NCBI GenBank assembly: GCA_035308365.1
Contig: DATGGU010000077.1
Coordinates: 1-55,352, forward strand
DNA from: PALSA-505 sp035308365
Lineage (GTDB): Bacteria; Actinomycetota; Actinomycetes; Streptosporangiales; Streptosporangiaceae
Direction: 5' to 3'
Length of the DNA: 55,352 nucleotides
This document shows, one piece after another, positions 8,414 through 16,919 of the stretch. The position numbers and the translations under genes are program-made. The notes under the pieces are model-generated. The model had not been told where the DNA came from. It did no database searches and saw only the letters and a program-made list of their open reading frames with translations. Within the stretch, counting starts at the first letter, position 1. Each line of letters opens with the position of its first letter.

Positions 8414-10588
8414 TCACAAGATAGCTTGACGTTCCGGATGAGCCGCGACCGCGTCGCCCGGGGTCCTGGTCCCGGTACAGGCGGCCGCCGCCGCCCCGAT
8501 GGCCAGCGGCAGGGTGAACGGCAGGCCCGAGGCGACCACCGTGACCCCCGAATCCTCGGCGAACCAGCACAACACCGCCACCAGCCAGATCGCGGCCAGG
8601 ATGACCCGCAGCAGCGGCCGGTTGGCCCAGGCCCGCGGCAGGGTCTTGATCGCGAACCAGGACGGCCGCAGCAGCATCAGCCCGGCCAGCACGACCACCG
8701 GCGGCACGATCAGGGCGTAGTAGCTCGTGGTCAGCGACCCGACGTTGGACCCGATCTTGCGGGACAGCGTGCCACCCGCGCCGCCGTGCAGCACCTGGCC
8801 GAAGAACCCGCCGATGTCGGACTGCCCGGTGCTCGGCGCGAGATAGTTGACCAGCGCGAACAGGACCACCACCGCGGCACCGCAGACGATCGCGACGGCG
8901 ACCCGGCGCGTGGTCATCCGGACCCCGGCCACCCCCATCATGATGATCAGGAACCCGGGCACCATCGCGAACGTCCCGCCGACCTTGGCGCCGAACCCCG
9001 GCCACCCAGCCACCGCCACCACGACCAGCGCCACCACGGCGGTCGCCGCCAGCGCCGCCCGGACCGACCCCTGGCCGCGGCGCAGCATCAGCATGCCCAC
9101 CCACCCGGCGGCCAGCAGCCCGGCCGCCGCGTAGATGACGATGGCGTTGTTGCCGATCCCGTAGTACCGCCCGGCCACCACGACGGACAGCCCGAACGGC
9201 GTGCCAAGCTGCAGCCGCGACCCGGTCGCGATATCGACGGCGATCACCGCCACCGTAAGGAAGCTCACCACCCCCAGCGGACCCAGCGGATCCCGCCGCC
9301 ACGGCCCGGCCAGCGCCACCGCACCGGCGGCCAGCGCCCAGGCGGCGGTCAGCCCGTACAGCCACACGGCGGGATGCGACAGCAGCCACCACGGCACGAC
9401 GCTGGCCAGGAACGAACCCACCGGCACCGCGCAGGCGAACACCGCGGCCACCCGCCACAGCTGCGCCCTGCGCCGCCGCCGCTCCGGCTGCCCGCCCCGC
9501 AGCAGCAGCCCGATCCCGGCCATGACCAGCGCATCCGCCACCCCGTAAACGGCGAAGAACCAGCCGAACGTCCCCCGGTACACCTGGGCGGCGGTGTCCT
9601 GCCCGATCAGGCCCCGGACCGCCGGGCCGAGACTGCCCCGGTCCGCCCTGGTGAGCTGCGACCCGATCGCATCGGACGGGACAGGCACACCGTTCCAGCG
9701 CAGCAGCGTCGGTGTCAGGTCGGTGAGCGTGACCAGCCCCGGCTGCCGGGTTGCGGCGGAGCCGAGCAGCCCGGACCCGAAGCCCGGCCCGTCCACGATG
9801 ATGGGGTGCAGATGTGCCGTGACCCCGTCGGCCAGCGCGGCCACCACCAGGGTCGCCCCCGGCGGCAGCTCGCTCCGGATCCGCCCCACCGCGGCATCGT
9901 CGGCGCGCACCGCCGCTTGCCGTCCGTGGCTGGCTGGCACCGTGCCCAGATCCACCACCGTCAGCGGGCATTGAGAGAAAGATGCTCCATTACGGAGGGA
10001 GGCCGGTGTGGCCGGCAGGTAGCCCCCGACGCGTCCTGCCCTGTTCGCCAAGGCGAGTGCCGCCCCCGGCCCGATGGCGGTCGCACAGTTCCCCGGCCCC
10101 GCCGCCCCGGCCAGCAGCCCCCAGTTCGGGTTGTAATGAAACTGCTGGTTGTAAGCGACCAGCGACCGCATGGCCGGCACCTCCGCCGGCCCGCCCGCAC
10201 CAGGAACAACGGACGGCAGTCCCGGGCACCGCCCAGAAGCGGGCCGCGGCGCCATCGCCCGGGCACCAGCGTTGAGCGTGAGCCATCCGTCGGCCGGACA
10301 GGTGAGCGCCTGGACCGCGTGCACGACCAGGTTCCCATCCGACCCCGCCCCGGCCAGCCGCCAGAGCGCGGGCGTCGCGGTAGCCGATATGTCGCTCCAC
10401 AACAGCCCCGCAATCCCCACGAAGACAACCGGATGCCCGGCCGCCAGGTCCCGCACCGGTGCCGCCGCCCTGACCGGCGTAGCGCCGTGCCCCGGCCCGG
10501 CAAGCGCGGCGGTCACCCCGGCCACGCCCAGCAGCGCGCCAGCCACCAGGCTGCCGCAGAGCCCCACGCTGACCCTTGCCCTGTGCAT
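8414..10588 (-). CDS. Large membrane protein with extracytoplasmic alkaline-phosphatase-like domain
   Basis: The protein has 724 residues. An N-terminal hydrophobic segment (about 8-30) is followed by an exported region to about residue 340, and then roughly ten hydrophobic membrane segments. The exported region ends with TLTDLTPTLLRWNGVPVP, which resembles the DxxPTLL segment of alkaline-phosphatase-superfamily enzymes. The usual catalytic Ser/Thr and most metal ligands could not be located with confidence. Such proteins are common in actinomycetes and mostly uncharacterised; a cell-envelope role is plausible. It ends about 40 bp before plsC on the same strand. Confidence 0.75.
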   Translation of the reverse strand: MHRARVSVGLCGSLVAGALLGVAGVTAALAGPGHGATPVRAAAPVRDLAAGHPVVFVGIAGLLWSDISATATPALWRLAGAGSDGNLVVHAVQALTCPADGWLTLNAGARAMAPRPASGRCPGLPSVVPGAGGPAEVPAMRSLVAYNQQFHYNPNWGLLAGAAGPGNCATAIGPGAALALANRAGRVGGYLPATPASLRNGASFSQCPLTVVDLGTVPASHGRQAAVRADDAAVGRIRSELPPGATLVVAALADGVTAHLHPIIVDGPGFGSGLLGSAATRQPGLVTLTDLTPTLLRWNGVPVPSDAIGSQLTRADRGSLGPAVRGLIGQDTAAQVYRGTFGWFFAVYGVADALVMAGIGLLLRGGQPERRRRRAQLWRVAAVFACAVPVGSFLASVVPWWLLSHPAVWLYGLTAAWALAAGAVALAGPWRRDPLGPLGVVSFLTVAVIAVDIATGSRLQLGTPFGLSVVVAGRYYGIGNNAIVIYAAAGLLAAGWVGMLMLRRGQGSVRAALAATAVVALVVVAVAGWPGFGAKVGGTFAMVPGFLIIMMGVAGVRMTTRRVAVAIVCGAAVVVLFALVNYLAPSTGQSDIGGFFGQVLHGGAGGTLSRKIGSNVGSLTTSYYALIVPPVVVLAGLMLLRPSWFAIKTLPRAWANRPLLRVILAAIWLVAVLCWFAEDSGVTVVASGLPFTLPLAIGAAAAACTGTRTPGDAVAAHPERQAIL

Positions 10589-10727
10589 TCGTCAACGTTA
10601 TCCGCCTCCCCGTACGGGAGGTGCCGGCTCAAGACAGCAAGGAGCGAACGAACCGCACCCGGGCCCGGTCCCCGGACCGGGGACCCGAGCACTCAGACGG
10701 CGGCGTCCCAGGAACACACACGTCGCG

Positions 10728-10800
10728 AGCCGGCGAGGGGAATCGAACCCCTGACCTACGGTTTACAAGACCGTTGCTCTGCCTGCTGAGCTACACCGGC
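10728..10800 (-). tRNA. tRNA-Thr (anticodon TGT)
   Basis: A complete cloverleaf on the minus strand. The acceptor stem is GCCGGTG/CGCCGGC with one G-T pair, followed by the D-arm TAGCTCAGCAGGCAGAGC. The anticodon stem is ACGGT/ACCGT around loop CTTGTAA, and the T-arm is AGGGG-TTCGATT-CCCCT. Discriminator T is at 10728, and CCA is not encoded. Confidence 0.97.
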
Positions 10801-10874
10801 GTGGGAATGAGAGGCAGGCGCCATCGTAGCCGACTCGGCCAGGCTGCGAGTCTGTCGCGGTGCGGGCGGCCTGG

Positions 10875-11879
10875 TCAGCGGGCTGGGCTGACGCGGCGGC
10901 GGGCGACCTCGTGCAGGGCGATACCGGCCGCGACGCTGGCGTTGAGTGACTCGGCGGCGATGGGGATGCGGACCAGCAGGTCGCATTGCTCCGTCACGAC
11001 GCGAGACAGGCCTTTTCCTTCCGAACCTACGACGAGGACCAGCGGGGTGTCCGCGATCTCGAGATCCCCGATGTCGGTGCCGCCGTCGGCGGCCAGGCCG
11101 ACGGCGAACAAGCCCGCCTGCTGATAGCTGGCCAGCGTCCGGGCGAGGTTGGCGGCCTGGGCTACGGGGGTTCTGGCCAGGGTGCCTGCCGAGGCTTTCC
11201 AGGCGCCGGCGGTCACACCCGCCGTGCGGCGGCCGGGGATCAGTACGCCGTGACCGCCGAAGGCTGCGACCGAGCGGACGATGGCACCCAGGTTGCGGGG
11301 GTCGGTGACGCCGTCGAGGGCGACGATCAACGGGAGCTGGGCGGCGTCGGTGGCCCGGGCGACCAGGTCGTCGGGGTGAGCGTACTGGTAGGGGCGTATC
11401 CGCAGCGCCAAGCCCTGGTGTACCGCTCCCTGGGTGAGCCGGTCCAGTTCGGTGCGGCCGGTTTCGAGTACGGCCAGGCCGGCGTCGGTGGCGAGCTTGA
11501 TGGCTGCCCGGATGCGGTCGTCGGCTTCGGTGCGGTGGGCGAGGTACAGAGCCGTGCCTGGGACGTGGGCGCGCAGGGCTTCGACGACGGCGTTGCGGCC
11601 CGCCACCATTTCGGGGCCGTCGGCGCGCCGGGGCTTGGCGGTGCCGTCGGGCTGGGCGGCCCGGCCGCCCTGGCCGGGTCTGGCGGCTGCGGCTGCCTGC
11701 TGGGCGCTGCGGCGCTGCGCGGGGTGGCCTGGGCGCATGTGCGCGGGTGGGGTGGGGCCCTTGCCTTCCAGGCGGCGCTTACCGTGGCCGCCGGTCCCGG
11801 AGCGCGGCTTTCCTTTTTTGGTGACTCCGCCACGGCCTGCCCGGGGCTGGCCACGGCCGCTGTCGCCTGCGGGGGTCAT
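10875..11879 (-). CDS. rlmB: 23S rRNA (guanosine-2'-O-)-methyltransferase RlmB / TrmH-family
   Basis: SPOUT-fold SAM-dependent 2'-O-ribose methyltransferase, 334 residues. A basic, low-complexity N-terminal extension (about 1-90) precedes the substrate-binding domain beginning MVAGRNAVVEAL. The three SpoU motifs are seen as VALDGVTDPRNLGAIVRSVAAFG, LVVGSEGKGLSR and IPIAAESLNASVAAGIALHEV, which form the trefoil knot. The ATG at 11877-11879 overlaps the cysS stop by 4 bp (ATGA), so translation is coupled. The cysS-rlmB order is conserved in actinobacteria. Confidence 0.95.
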   Translation of the reverse strand: MTPAGDSGRGQPRAGRGGVTKKGKPRSGTGGHGKRRLEGKGPTPPAHMRPGHPAQRRSAQQAAAAARPGQGGRAAQPDGTAKPRRADGPEMVAGRNAVVEALRAHVPGTALYLAHRTEADDRIRAAIKLATDAGLAVLETGRTELDRLTQGAVHQGLALRIRPYQYAHPDDLVARATDAAQLPLIVALDGVTDPRNLGAIVRSVAAFGGHGVLIPGRRTAGVTAGAWKASAGTLARTPVAQAANLARTLASYQQAGLFAVGLAADGGTDIGDLEIADTPLVLVVGSEGKGLSRVVTEQCDLLVRIPIAAESLNASVAAGIALHEVARRRVSPAR

Positions 11880-13288
11880 CGTTTCAGCTCCCAGCGCGGT
11901 CCTTGCGGGGTGTCCTCGATGAGCACGCCGGCCGCCCGCAGATCTTCTCTGATGGCGTCGGCGGCCTGGTAGTCCCTGCGCTCGCGGGCCGCCTGCCGCT
12001 GGGTGAGCGCGACCTGGACAAGCGCGTCGACCACACCGCGCAGCTCGCCGTCGCGCCCCCTGGTGCTCCACTGGCCCGCCAGCGGATCCAGGCCCAGCAC
12101 GGCCAGCATGGCCCGGACCTGGCTCGCGGCTGCGGCGGTGGCGGGGAGGTCGCCGGCGGCCAGGGCGTTGTTGCCCTTCCTCAGCTCGGTATGGACGGCG
12201 GCCAGCGCTTGCGGAACCCCCAGGTCTTCGTTCAGCGCGTCGGCGAAGGCCGACGGCAGGTCATCTGCCTTGGCCGGAGACTGATCTTGCTCCGCCAGGG
12301 GGGCGCAGACCTCGGCGGCCCGGGTCACGAAACCCTCGATCCGCTGGTAGGCTGCCGCCGCTTCGGCCAGCGCGTCCCAGGAGAATTCAAGCATCGAACG
12401 ATAATGCGCCGAGCTCAGATAGTAGCGAAGTTCGGCCGGACGGACGCGGCGCAGCATCTCGCTGACGAGCATGGAGTTACCGAGCGACTTGCTCATCTTT
12501 TCGCCGGCCACTCCGAGAAGGCCATTGTGCATCCAGTATCTGGCGAACTCATATCCGGCGGCGCGCGATTGTGCGATCTCATTTTCATGATGCGGGAACA
12601 CCAGATCCAGGCCGCCGCCATGAATGTCAAACGTCTCGCCGAGATATTTGATGGCCATCGCCGAGCACTCCAGGTGCCAGCCTGGCCGGCCGGGACCCCA
12701 TGGCGTCTCCCAGTATGGCTGGCCCGGGAGCGCGGACTTCCACAGCGCGAAGTCGCGTGGATCCCGCTTGCCCGGGGAGCTGGAATCGTCGGCCGCGCGC
12801 ATTTGGTCCAGCCGCTGACCGGACAGCGCACCGTAATCCGGATACGACTTGACATCGAAGTACACGTCACCCTCGGCCGGGTAAGCGTGACCACGCTCGA
12901 TCAGCCGCCGCATCAGCACGATCATCTCGGGGATGTGGCCGGTGGCCCGGGGCTCCACATCGGACGGCGAGCAGCCGAGCGCGTCATAGGCGTGGGTGAA
13001 GGCCCGCAGATTCCGTTCGGCCACCGCCCACCAGGGGACGCCGTCGCGTTCGGCGACCCGGAGGATCTTGTCGTCGATGTCGGTGACGTTCCGGCAGAGC
13101 GTGACCTGATATCCGCTGGCCCGCAGCCACCGGGCCAGGATGTCGAAACTGATCCCCGACCGGAGATGGCCGATGTGCGGTGGCGCCTGCACCGTGGCGC
13201 CACACAGGTACAGGGACGCCTTCCCTGGGACGAGGGGGCAGAATTCCCGGACCACCCTGGTGGCGGTGTCGTGCAGGCGCAGTTTCAC
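11876..13288 (-). CDS. cysS: Cysteinyl-tRNA synthetase
   Basis: Class I aminoacyl-tRNA synthetase that charges tRNA-Cys, 470 residues. The HIGH motif is PPHIGHLRSG, KMSKS is EKMSKSLGN, and the zinc ligands come from CGATVQ, HLECSAM and HGGGLDLVFPHHENE. GTG at 13286-13288 (VKLRLHDTATR) is the start that matches the family. A longer frame to 13486 would add 66 residues without family character. It is distinguished from mycothiol ligase MshC by its full length and C-terminal domain. Confidence 0.95.
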   Translation of the reverse strand: MKLRLHDTATRVVREFCPLVPGKASLYLCGATVQAPPHIGHLRSGISFDILARWLRASGYQVTLCRNVTDIDDKILRVAERDGVPWWAVAERNLRAFTHAYDALGCSPSDVEPRATGHIPEMIVLMRRLIERGHAYPAEGDVYFDVKSYPDYGALSGQRLDQMRAADDSSSPGKRDPRDFALWKSALPGQPYWETPWGPGRPGWHLECSAMAIKYLGETFDIHGGGLDLVFPHHENEIAQSRAAGYEFARYWMHNGLLGVAGEKMSKSLGNSMLVSEMLRRVRPAELRYYLSSAHYRSMLEFSWDALAEAAAAYQRIEGFVTRAAEVCAPLAEQDQSPAKADDLPSAFADALNEDLGVPQALAAVHTELRKGNNALAAGDLPATAAAASQVRAMLAVLGLDPLAGQWSTRGRDGELRGVVDALVQVALTQRQAARERRDYQAADAIREDLRAAGVLIEDTPQGPRWELKR

Positions 13289-13683
13289 GTTGCACAGGCT
13301 ACGGGATGACGGCGCCCTGCCTGTGCCCGCTTCCGGGTCGCCTGGTTCCCAGGCAACCGTGATCGTCGCCATCTTCCCGGGTACCGCCTTGTTCTGCGGG
13401 CTGCCGCGTGCCTTATTCAGAGGTTCGGGTTCTTCAAGCAACCCGTTCCGGCCGCCGTGGGGCCACCGGCACCGTGCCGCATTCACGCCGTGCTGGCCGG
13501 TCTTGAAGAGCCCTCACGGGGCGTGCCGCCGTGACTTCTTTCAGCGGCCATACAGGGGCCTCGATGACATTCGCGGACCGATTTGTACCGCGAGGCGTGT
13601 CGCTGTATTCCCTGCTATCGGCCGACGGCGTAGCCTTGCCCTGCCATGAGAAAAATGACCGGGTCGCTGCGTTTGGCACCGCA
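13289..13683. other. Divergent intergenic region upstream of cysS
   Basis: Between cysS and the DUF2637-like gene. It contains a short sequence around GCTGGCCGGTCTTGA (about 13493-13508) that recurs twice near 48.7 kb. In-frame codons run upstream of the DUF2637-like gene from 13531, so a longer N-terminus for that protein cannot be excluded. Confidence 0.5.
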
Positions 13684-15222
13684 GTGAACGCCTACCTCCC
13701 TCCGTCCGCCCGTCGTGGCCTCCGCATTGCCGCACTGATCGCGGCGGTCACCTGTGTGCTCGCCATCACGGCGGGTGCGTTCGTCGTGTCCTACACGGGC
13801 GTGCGCGACATGGTGCTAACCGCCGGGGTCACCGCGCATTACGCCAGGTTCTATCCCTGGATTTTCGACGCGGTGTTTGCCGTCGCAGCCGTCGCGGCAC
13901 TCTCGCTGCGCGGCGCATTGCGGGCTTACGCCTGGCTGGCAATCCTGGTCATCCTCGGCGCGGTCGCGGCGGCGGATGCCATTCATGCCATGTCGATCGT
14001 ATTGCCCAAGCGGCCCACCGAGGCGACCGTCGCGGCGGTGCCCTGGGCTGTTGTGCTGATCGGATTCACCCTGCTGTATGCGATGGCCCGCCAGGCCCTG
14101 CCCACCAGGCGCACGGCGGCAGCCAGCCCCACGTCAAACGGCCGCCCGGAAAACGGCGCGCAGCCCACCCAGGTACCACTGAGCGTCCTGCTGGCCGACA
14201 AGCCCGCCACCCGTCCCGAACGAGGCCAGGCCGCCCTGACCACCGGGGCAGCAACGGCACCGGTCACCAGGCTCAATCCACCGGCCAAAACCGAACCGGC
14301 CGGCCCGAAGACAGAACCGATCACCAAAACGGAGCGAGTAGCTCCGAAAGCGGAGCCCGTCACCCCCCAGCCCGAGCCCGTCGCCACCAAGACCGAACCA
14401 GTTCTCAAGACGGCGCCGACAGCCCCGAAGCCGGATCCGGCCGCCACCAAGACCAAGCCAGCGGTTCCCAAGACGGAGCTGGTTGCTCCCAAAACCGAAC
14501 CCCTCATGCCCAAGGCCGAGCCCGCCTCGCCCGAAACCGAACCTGTCACCTCCAAGGCCGACCCCGTCCCCCCCGAAACCGAACCTGCCACCTCCAAGGC
14601 CGAGCCCACAGCCTCAAGAACCGAGCCTGCCACCTCCGAGGCCGAGCCCACAGCCCCAAGAACCGAGCCTCTGACCACCAAGACCGAACCCGCCAGTTCC
14701 AACCCAGCCGCCGCTGAGCCGGTCACAACCGAGCCCGTCGCCGTCGCCAGCACCGAACCGGTCAGCGCGGACTCCGCCAGCACGGACCCCGCCAGCACGG
14801 ACCCCGCCAGCACGGAGCCCGCCAGCACGGAGCCCGCCAGCACTGGGCCCATCAGCACGGACCCCACCAGCAGGGATTTCACCAGCACGGAATCCGCCAG
14901 CACGGACTTCACCAGGACAGAGCCCGCTAGCGCGGAGCCCACCAGCACCGGACCGGCCGGCGCCGGGACCGAGCCTGTCGTCCCGGCCCCGGCAGCCTCA
15001 GCTTCCGAGCCGGTCGCCAGCCCGGCCGATCCTTACCCCGCCAGGGCGCCACAGTTCGCCGTGCGACGTCCCCCGATGGTCGCCCAGCCGTTCACCGAGC
15101 CTGAGCCGCCAGTGTGGCAGCCAGCCGAACGGGACGACCCCAGCGACGCCGACGCAGAGCCGGTTGAACCAGCCGCACACTTCAACAGGCTGCGCAGCAG
15201 CCCCACGCCCCCCGACGAGTGA
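13684..15222 (+). CDS. DUF2637-like membrane protein with long Pro/Thr/Glu repeat tail
   Basis: The N-terminal 150 residues carry about four membrane helices with the DUF2637/SpdB-like pattern (RIAALIAAVTCVLAI, VVSYTGVRDMV, FPWIFD-like, AAADAIHAM). DUF2637 proteins are best known from actinomycete plasmids and integrative elements as well as chromosomes. The rest is a repetitive tail. First come about 25 repeats of a KTEPxxPKxEP type (about 14280-14700), then repeats of the STDPASTEPA type (about 14740-14960), and then a short acidic end. The start is uncertain: GTG at 13684 is chosen, while ATG at 13564 is in frame. No function is known; a cell-wall-spanning tail is an inference. Confidence 0.6.
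   Translation: MNAYLPPSARRGLRIAALIAAVTCVLAITAGAFVVSYTGVRDMVLTAGVTAHYARFYPWIFDAVFAVAAVAALSLRGALRAYAWLAILVILGAVAAADAIHAMSIVLPKRPTEATVAAVPWAVVLIGFTLLYAMARQALPTRRTAAASPTSNGRPENGAQPTQVPLSVLLADKPATRPERGQAALTTGAATAPVTRLNPPAKTEPAGPKTEPITKTERVAPKAEPVTPQPEPVATKTEPVLKTAPTAPKPDPAATKTKPAVPKTELVAPKTEPLMPKAEPASPETEPVTSKADPVPPETEPATSKAEPTASRTEPATSEAEPTAPRTEPLTTKTEPASSNPAAAEPVTTEPVAVASTEPVSADSASTDPASTDPASTEPASTEPASTGPISTDPTSRDFTSTESASTDFTRTEPASAEPTSTGPAGAGTEPVVPAPAASASEPVASPADPYPARAPQFAVRRPPMVAQPFTEPEPPVWQPAERDDPSDADAEPVEPAAHFNRLRSSPTPPDE
14280..14960 (+). repeat. Intragenic coding repeats (KTEP-type, then STDP-type)
   Basis: Two consecutive families of short in-frame repeats. One is built on codons for (K/S)TEP.(A/T)(P/S)K, and the other on a 15-18 bp unit GCCAGCACGGACCCC. 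The second is nearly exact in places (14785-14840), indicating recent expansion or slippage. Confidence 0.8.
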
Positions 15223-15231
15223 CAGCGATTC

Positions 15232-15286
15232 CATGATCGCGAAGACTTCTTGGGCATGGCAGCGCTAGCAGCTTTTCGTGATCATG
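15232..15286. terminator. Inverted repeat between convergent genes
   Basis: CATGATCGCGAA / TTCGTGATCATG, 12 bp with a single G-T, separated by 31 nt. It lies between the DUF2637-like gene and ispF, which converge. It is a likely bidirectional transcription stop, but the long spacer leaves other roles open. Confidence 0.5.
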
Positions 15287-15306
15287 GTGAGTTTTGCCGA
15301 GGTGCC

Positions 15307-15816
15307 CTAGCCAGCGACGCCGGCCGCGTACACGAGCGCGACCGCGATGGCCGCCACGCCCTCGCCGCGACCGGTGAGGCCGAGACCATCCGTGGTGGTG
15401 GCGGACAGGCTGACCGGGGCGCCGTTCAGCGCTTCGGACAGCACCTTCTCCGCTTCCTCGCGCCGGGGACCGATCCTTGGTGAGTTTCCAATCACCTGAA
15501 TGGCGACATTCCCAACCGTGAACCCCGCAGCAGCCACAATCCTGACCGCCTCACGCAGCAACAAAACACCTGCCGCGCCGGCCCATTCCGGCCGGTCAGT
15601 ACCGACGTTCTTGCCAAGGTCACCCAGCCCGGCAGCCGAGAACAACGCGTCACAGGCCGCGTGCGCCGCAACGTCACCGTCGGAATGCCCGCTGAGCCCG
15701 GTCTCACCAGGCCAGTACAACCCCGCCAGATTCATCGGCCGCCCCACGCCAAAAGGGTGGACGTCGACAGCAACGCCCACCCTGGGCACGATCGGGACCA
15801 TATCCCCAGACATCAA
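15307..15816 (-). CDS. ispF: 2-C-methyl-D-erythritol 2,4-cyclodiphosphate synthase
   Basis: MEP-pathway isoprenoid enzyme, about 168 residues, forming a zinc-dependent trimer. Metal and active-site motifs are DVHPFG (DxH), GHSDGDVAAHAACDAL and the signature TTTDGLGLTGRGEGVAA. It lies downstream of carD on the same strand. The usual ispD, or a fused IspDF, is absent: only 150 bp separate the two genes. The gene order carD-ispF-cysS-rlmB otherwise matches the actinobacterial block. Confidence 0.94.
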   Translation of the reverse strand: MMSGDMVPIVPRVGVAVDVHPFGVGRPMNLAGLYWPGETGLSGHSDGDVAAHAACDALFSAAGLGDLGKNVGTDRPEWAGAAGVLLLREAVRIVAAAGFTVGNVAIQVIGNSPRIGPRREEAEKVLSEALNGAPVSLSATTTDGLGLTGRGEGVAAIAVALVYAAGVAG

Positions 15817-15966
15817 CTGGACAGCCGCCCATCACCAAGACGACGCAAGCCAACTGTGCCGCCCGATGATAGCGCCCTCACACCAGCCAGACCCGCCCAT
15901 CTCACCGGCCGACGAGCTGGGAAAGCAGCTAACGGCGGGAAGCAGCGTGGTTGGCCGCCGCTGCAA

Positions 15967-16449
15967 TCAGCAGCCCAGCACCTCGTCGAGCAGGGCTTCG
16001 GCCTTGTCCTCGTTGGTCTTCTCGGCGAGCGCCAGCTCGCTGACCAGAATCTGCCGTGCCTTGGCGAGCATGCGCTTCTCGCCGGCCGACAGGCCGCGCT
16101 CCTTATCCCTGCGCCAGAGGTCCCTGACGACCTCGGCCACCTTGTTCACGTCACCGGAGGCTAGCTTTTCGAGATTGGCCTTGTACCTGCGTGACCAGTT
16201 AGTGGGCTCCTCGGTGTGCGGGGCCCGGAGCACTTCGAAGACCCTCTCCAGGCCTTCCTGCCCGACCACGTCCCTGACACCGACCAGCTCAGCGTTGTCC
16301 GCCGGCACACGCACCGTCAGGTCGCCCTTGTCGACCTTGAGGACCAGATAGGTTTTTTCCTCACCCTTCATCGAGCGGCTCTCGACAGCTTCGATGCGAG
16401 CAGCCCCATGATGGGGGTAGACAACCGTGTCGCCGACCTTGAAAGACAT
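15967..16449 (-). CDS. carD: CarD-family transcriptional regulator
   Basis: RNA-polymerase-binding factor that stabilises open promoter complexes and is essential in mycobacteria. It has 160 residues. The N-terminal RNAP-interaction Tudor-like domain begins MSFKVGDTVVYPHHGAARIE. The C-terminal helical DNA-binding domain includes the conserved Trp in the segment ending VVRDLWRRDKERGLS. ATG at 16447-16449 is chosen because it matches the family start and follows GGAAGGGG. Frames extending further upstream lack similarity. Confidence 0.97.
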   Translation of the reverse strand: MSFKVGDTVVYPHHGAARIEAVESRSMKGEEKTYLVLKVDKGDLTVRVPADNAELVGVRDVVGQEGLERVFEVLRAPHTEEPTNWSRRYKANLEKLASGDVNKVAEVVRDLWRRDKERGLSAGEKRMLAKARQILVSELALAEKTNEDKAEALLDEVLGC

Positions 16450-16919
16450 GTGGCAAGTACCCCTTCCGCTGAAAGACAGGATACCACGAGCAGCGCGGTC
16501 GATAAAGCATCGGCTGAAATGAAAGTGCAGGTCAGAGACCATATTTGGGTGAAGTAAAAGGCTGGCGCCAATCACCTTGCCGCGATCTCGGCACCATCTC
16601 GACCGCTCGGCGGGCAGCTTTGCGGACGCGTTCGAGCCGCTGATGATGGCCGTCGGGCACCCTTCAAACCCTCCGCGGAGAGAACTTCCGGACCCGTGTC
16701 CGGGCCATCCGCTATCCGTCCGGAACGTCCGCTATCCGCCCGGGAACGTGGTTTTCGCCATACCGGCACTGCCGCCGCCGGCCCGGATCTCCGGTGTGCG
16801 CAGCGCCGTTGCCGAGGAGGCCGGATGGCCGGGCAGGGCTAGGTGAATCCGGTGGCGCGGGAGCTGTGCGGCTGGCACATACTGGATGGGAGACGGCCGC
16901 TCACGCGGAAGAGGTGCGC
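16450..16919. other. Divergent intergenic region upstream of carD
   Basis: Carries a palindrome CCGGAC-ccgt-GTCCGG (16688-16703). Immediately after it is a tandem 20/21-bp direct repeat CCGCTATCCG.CCGG.AACGT (16709-16728 and 16729-16749). These look like protein-binding DNA rather than coding sequence. No RNA gene is recognised. Confidence 0.5.
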
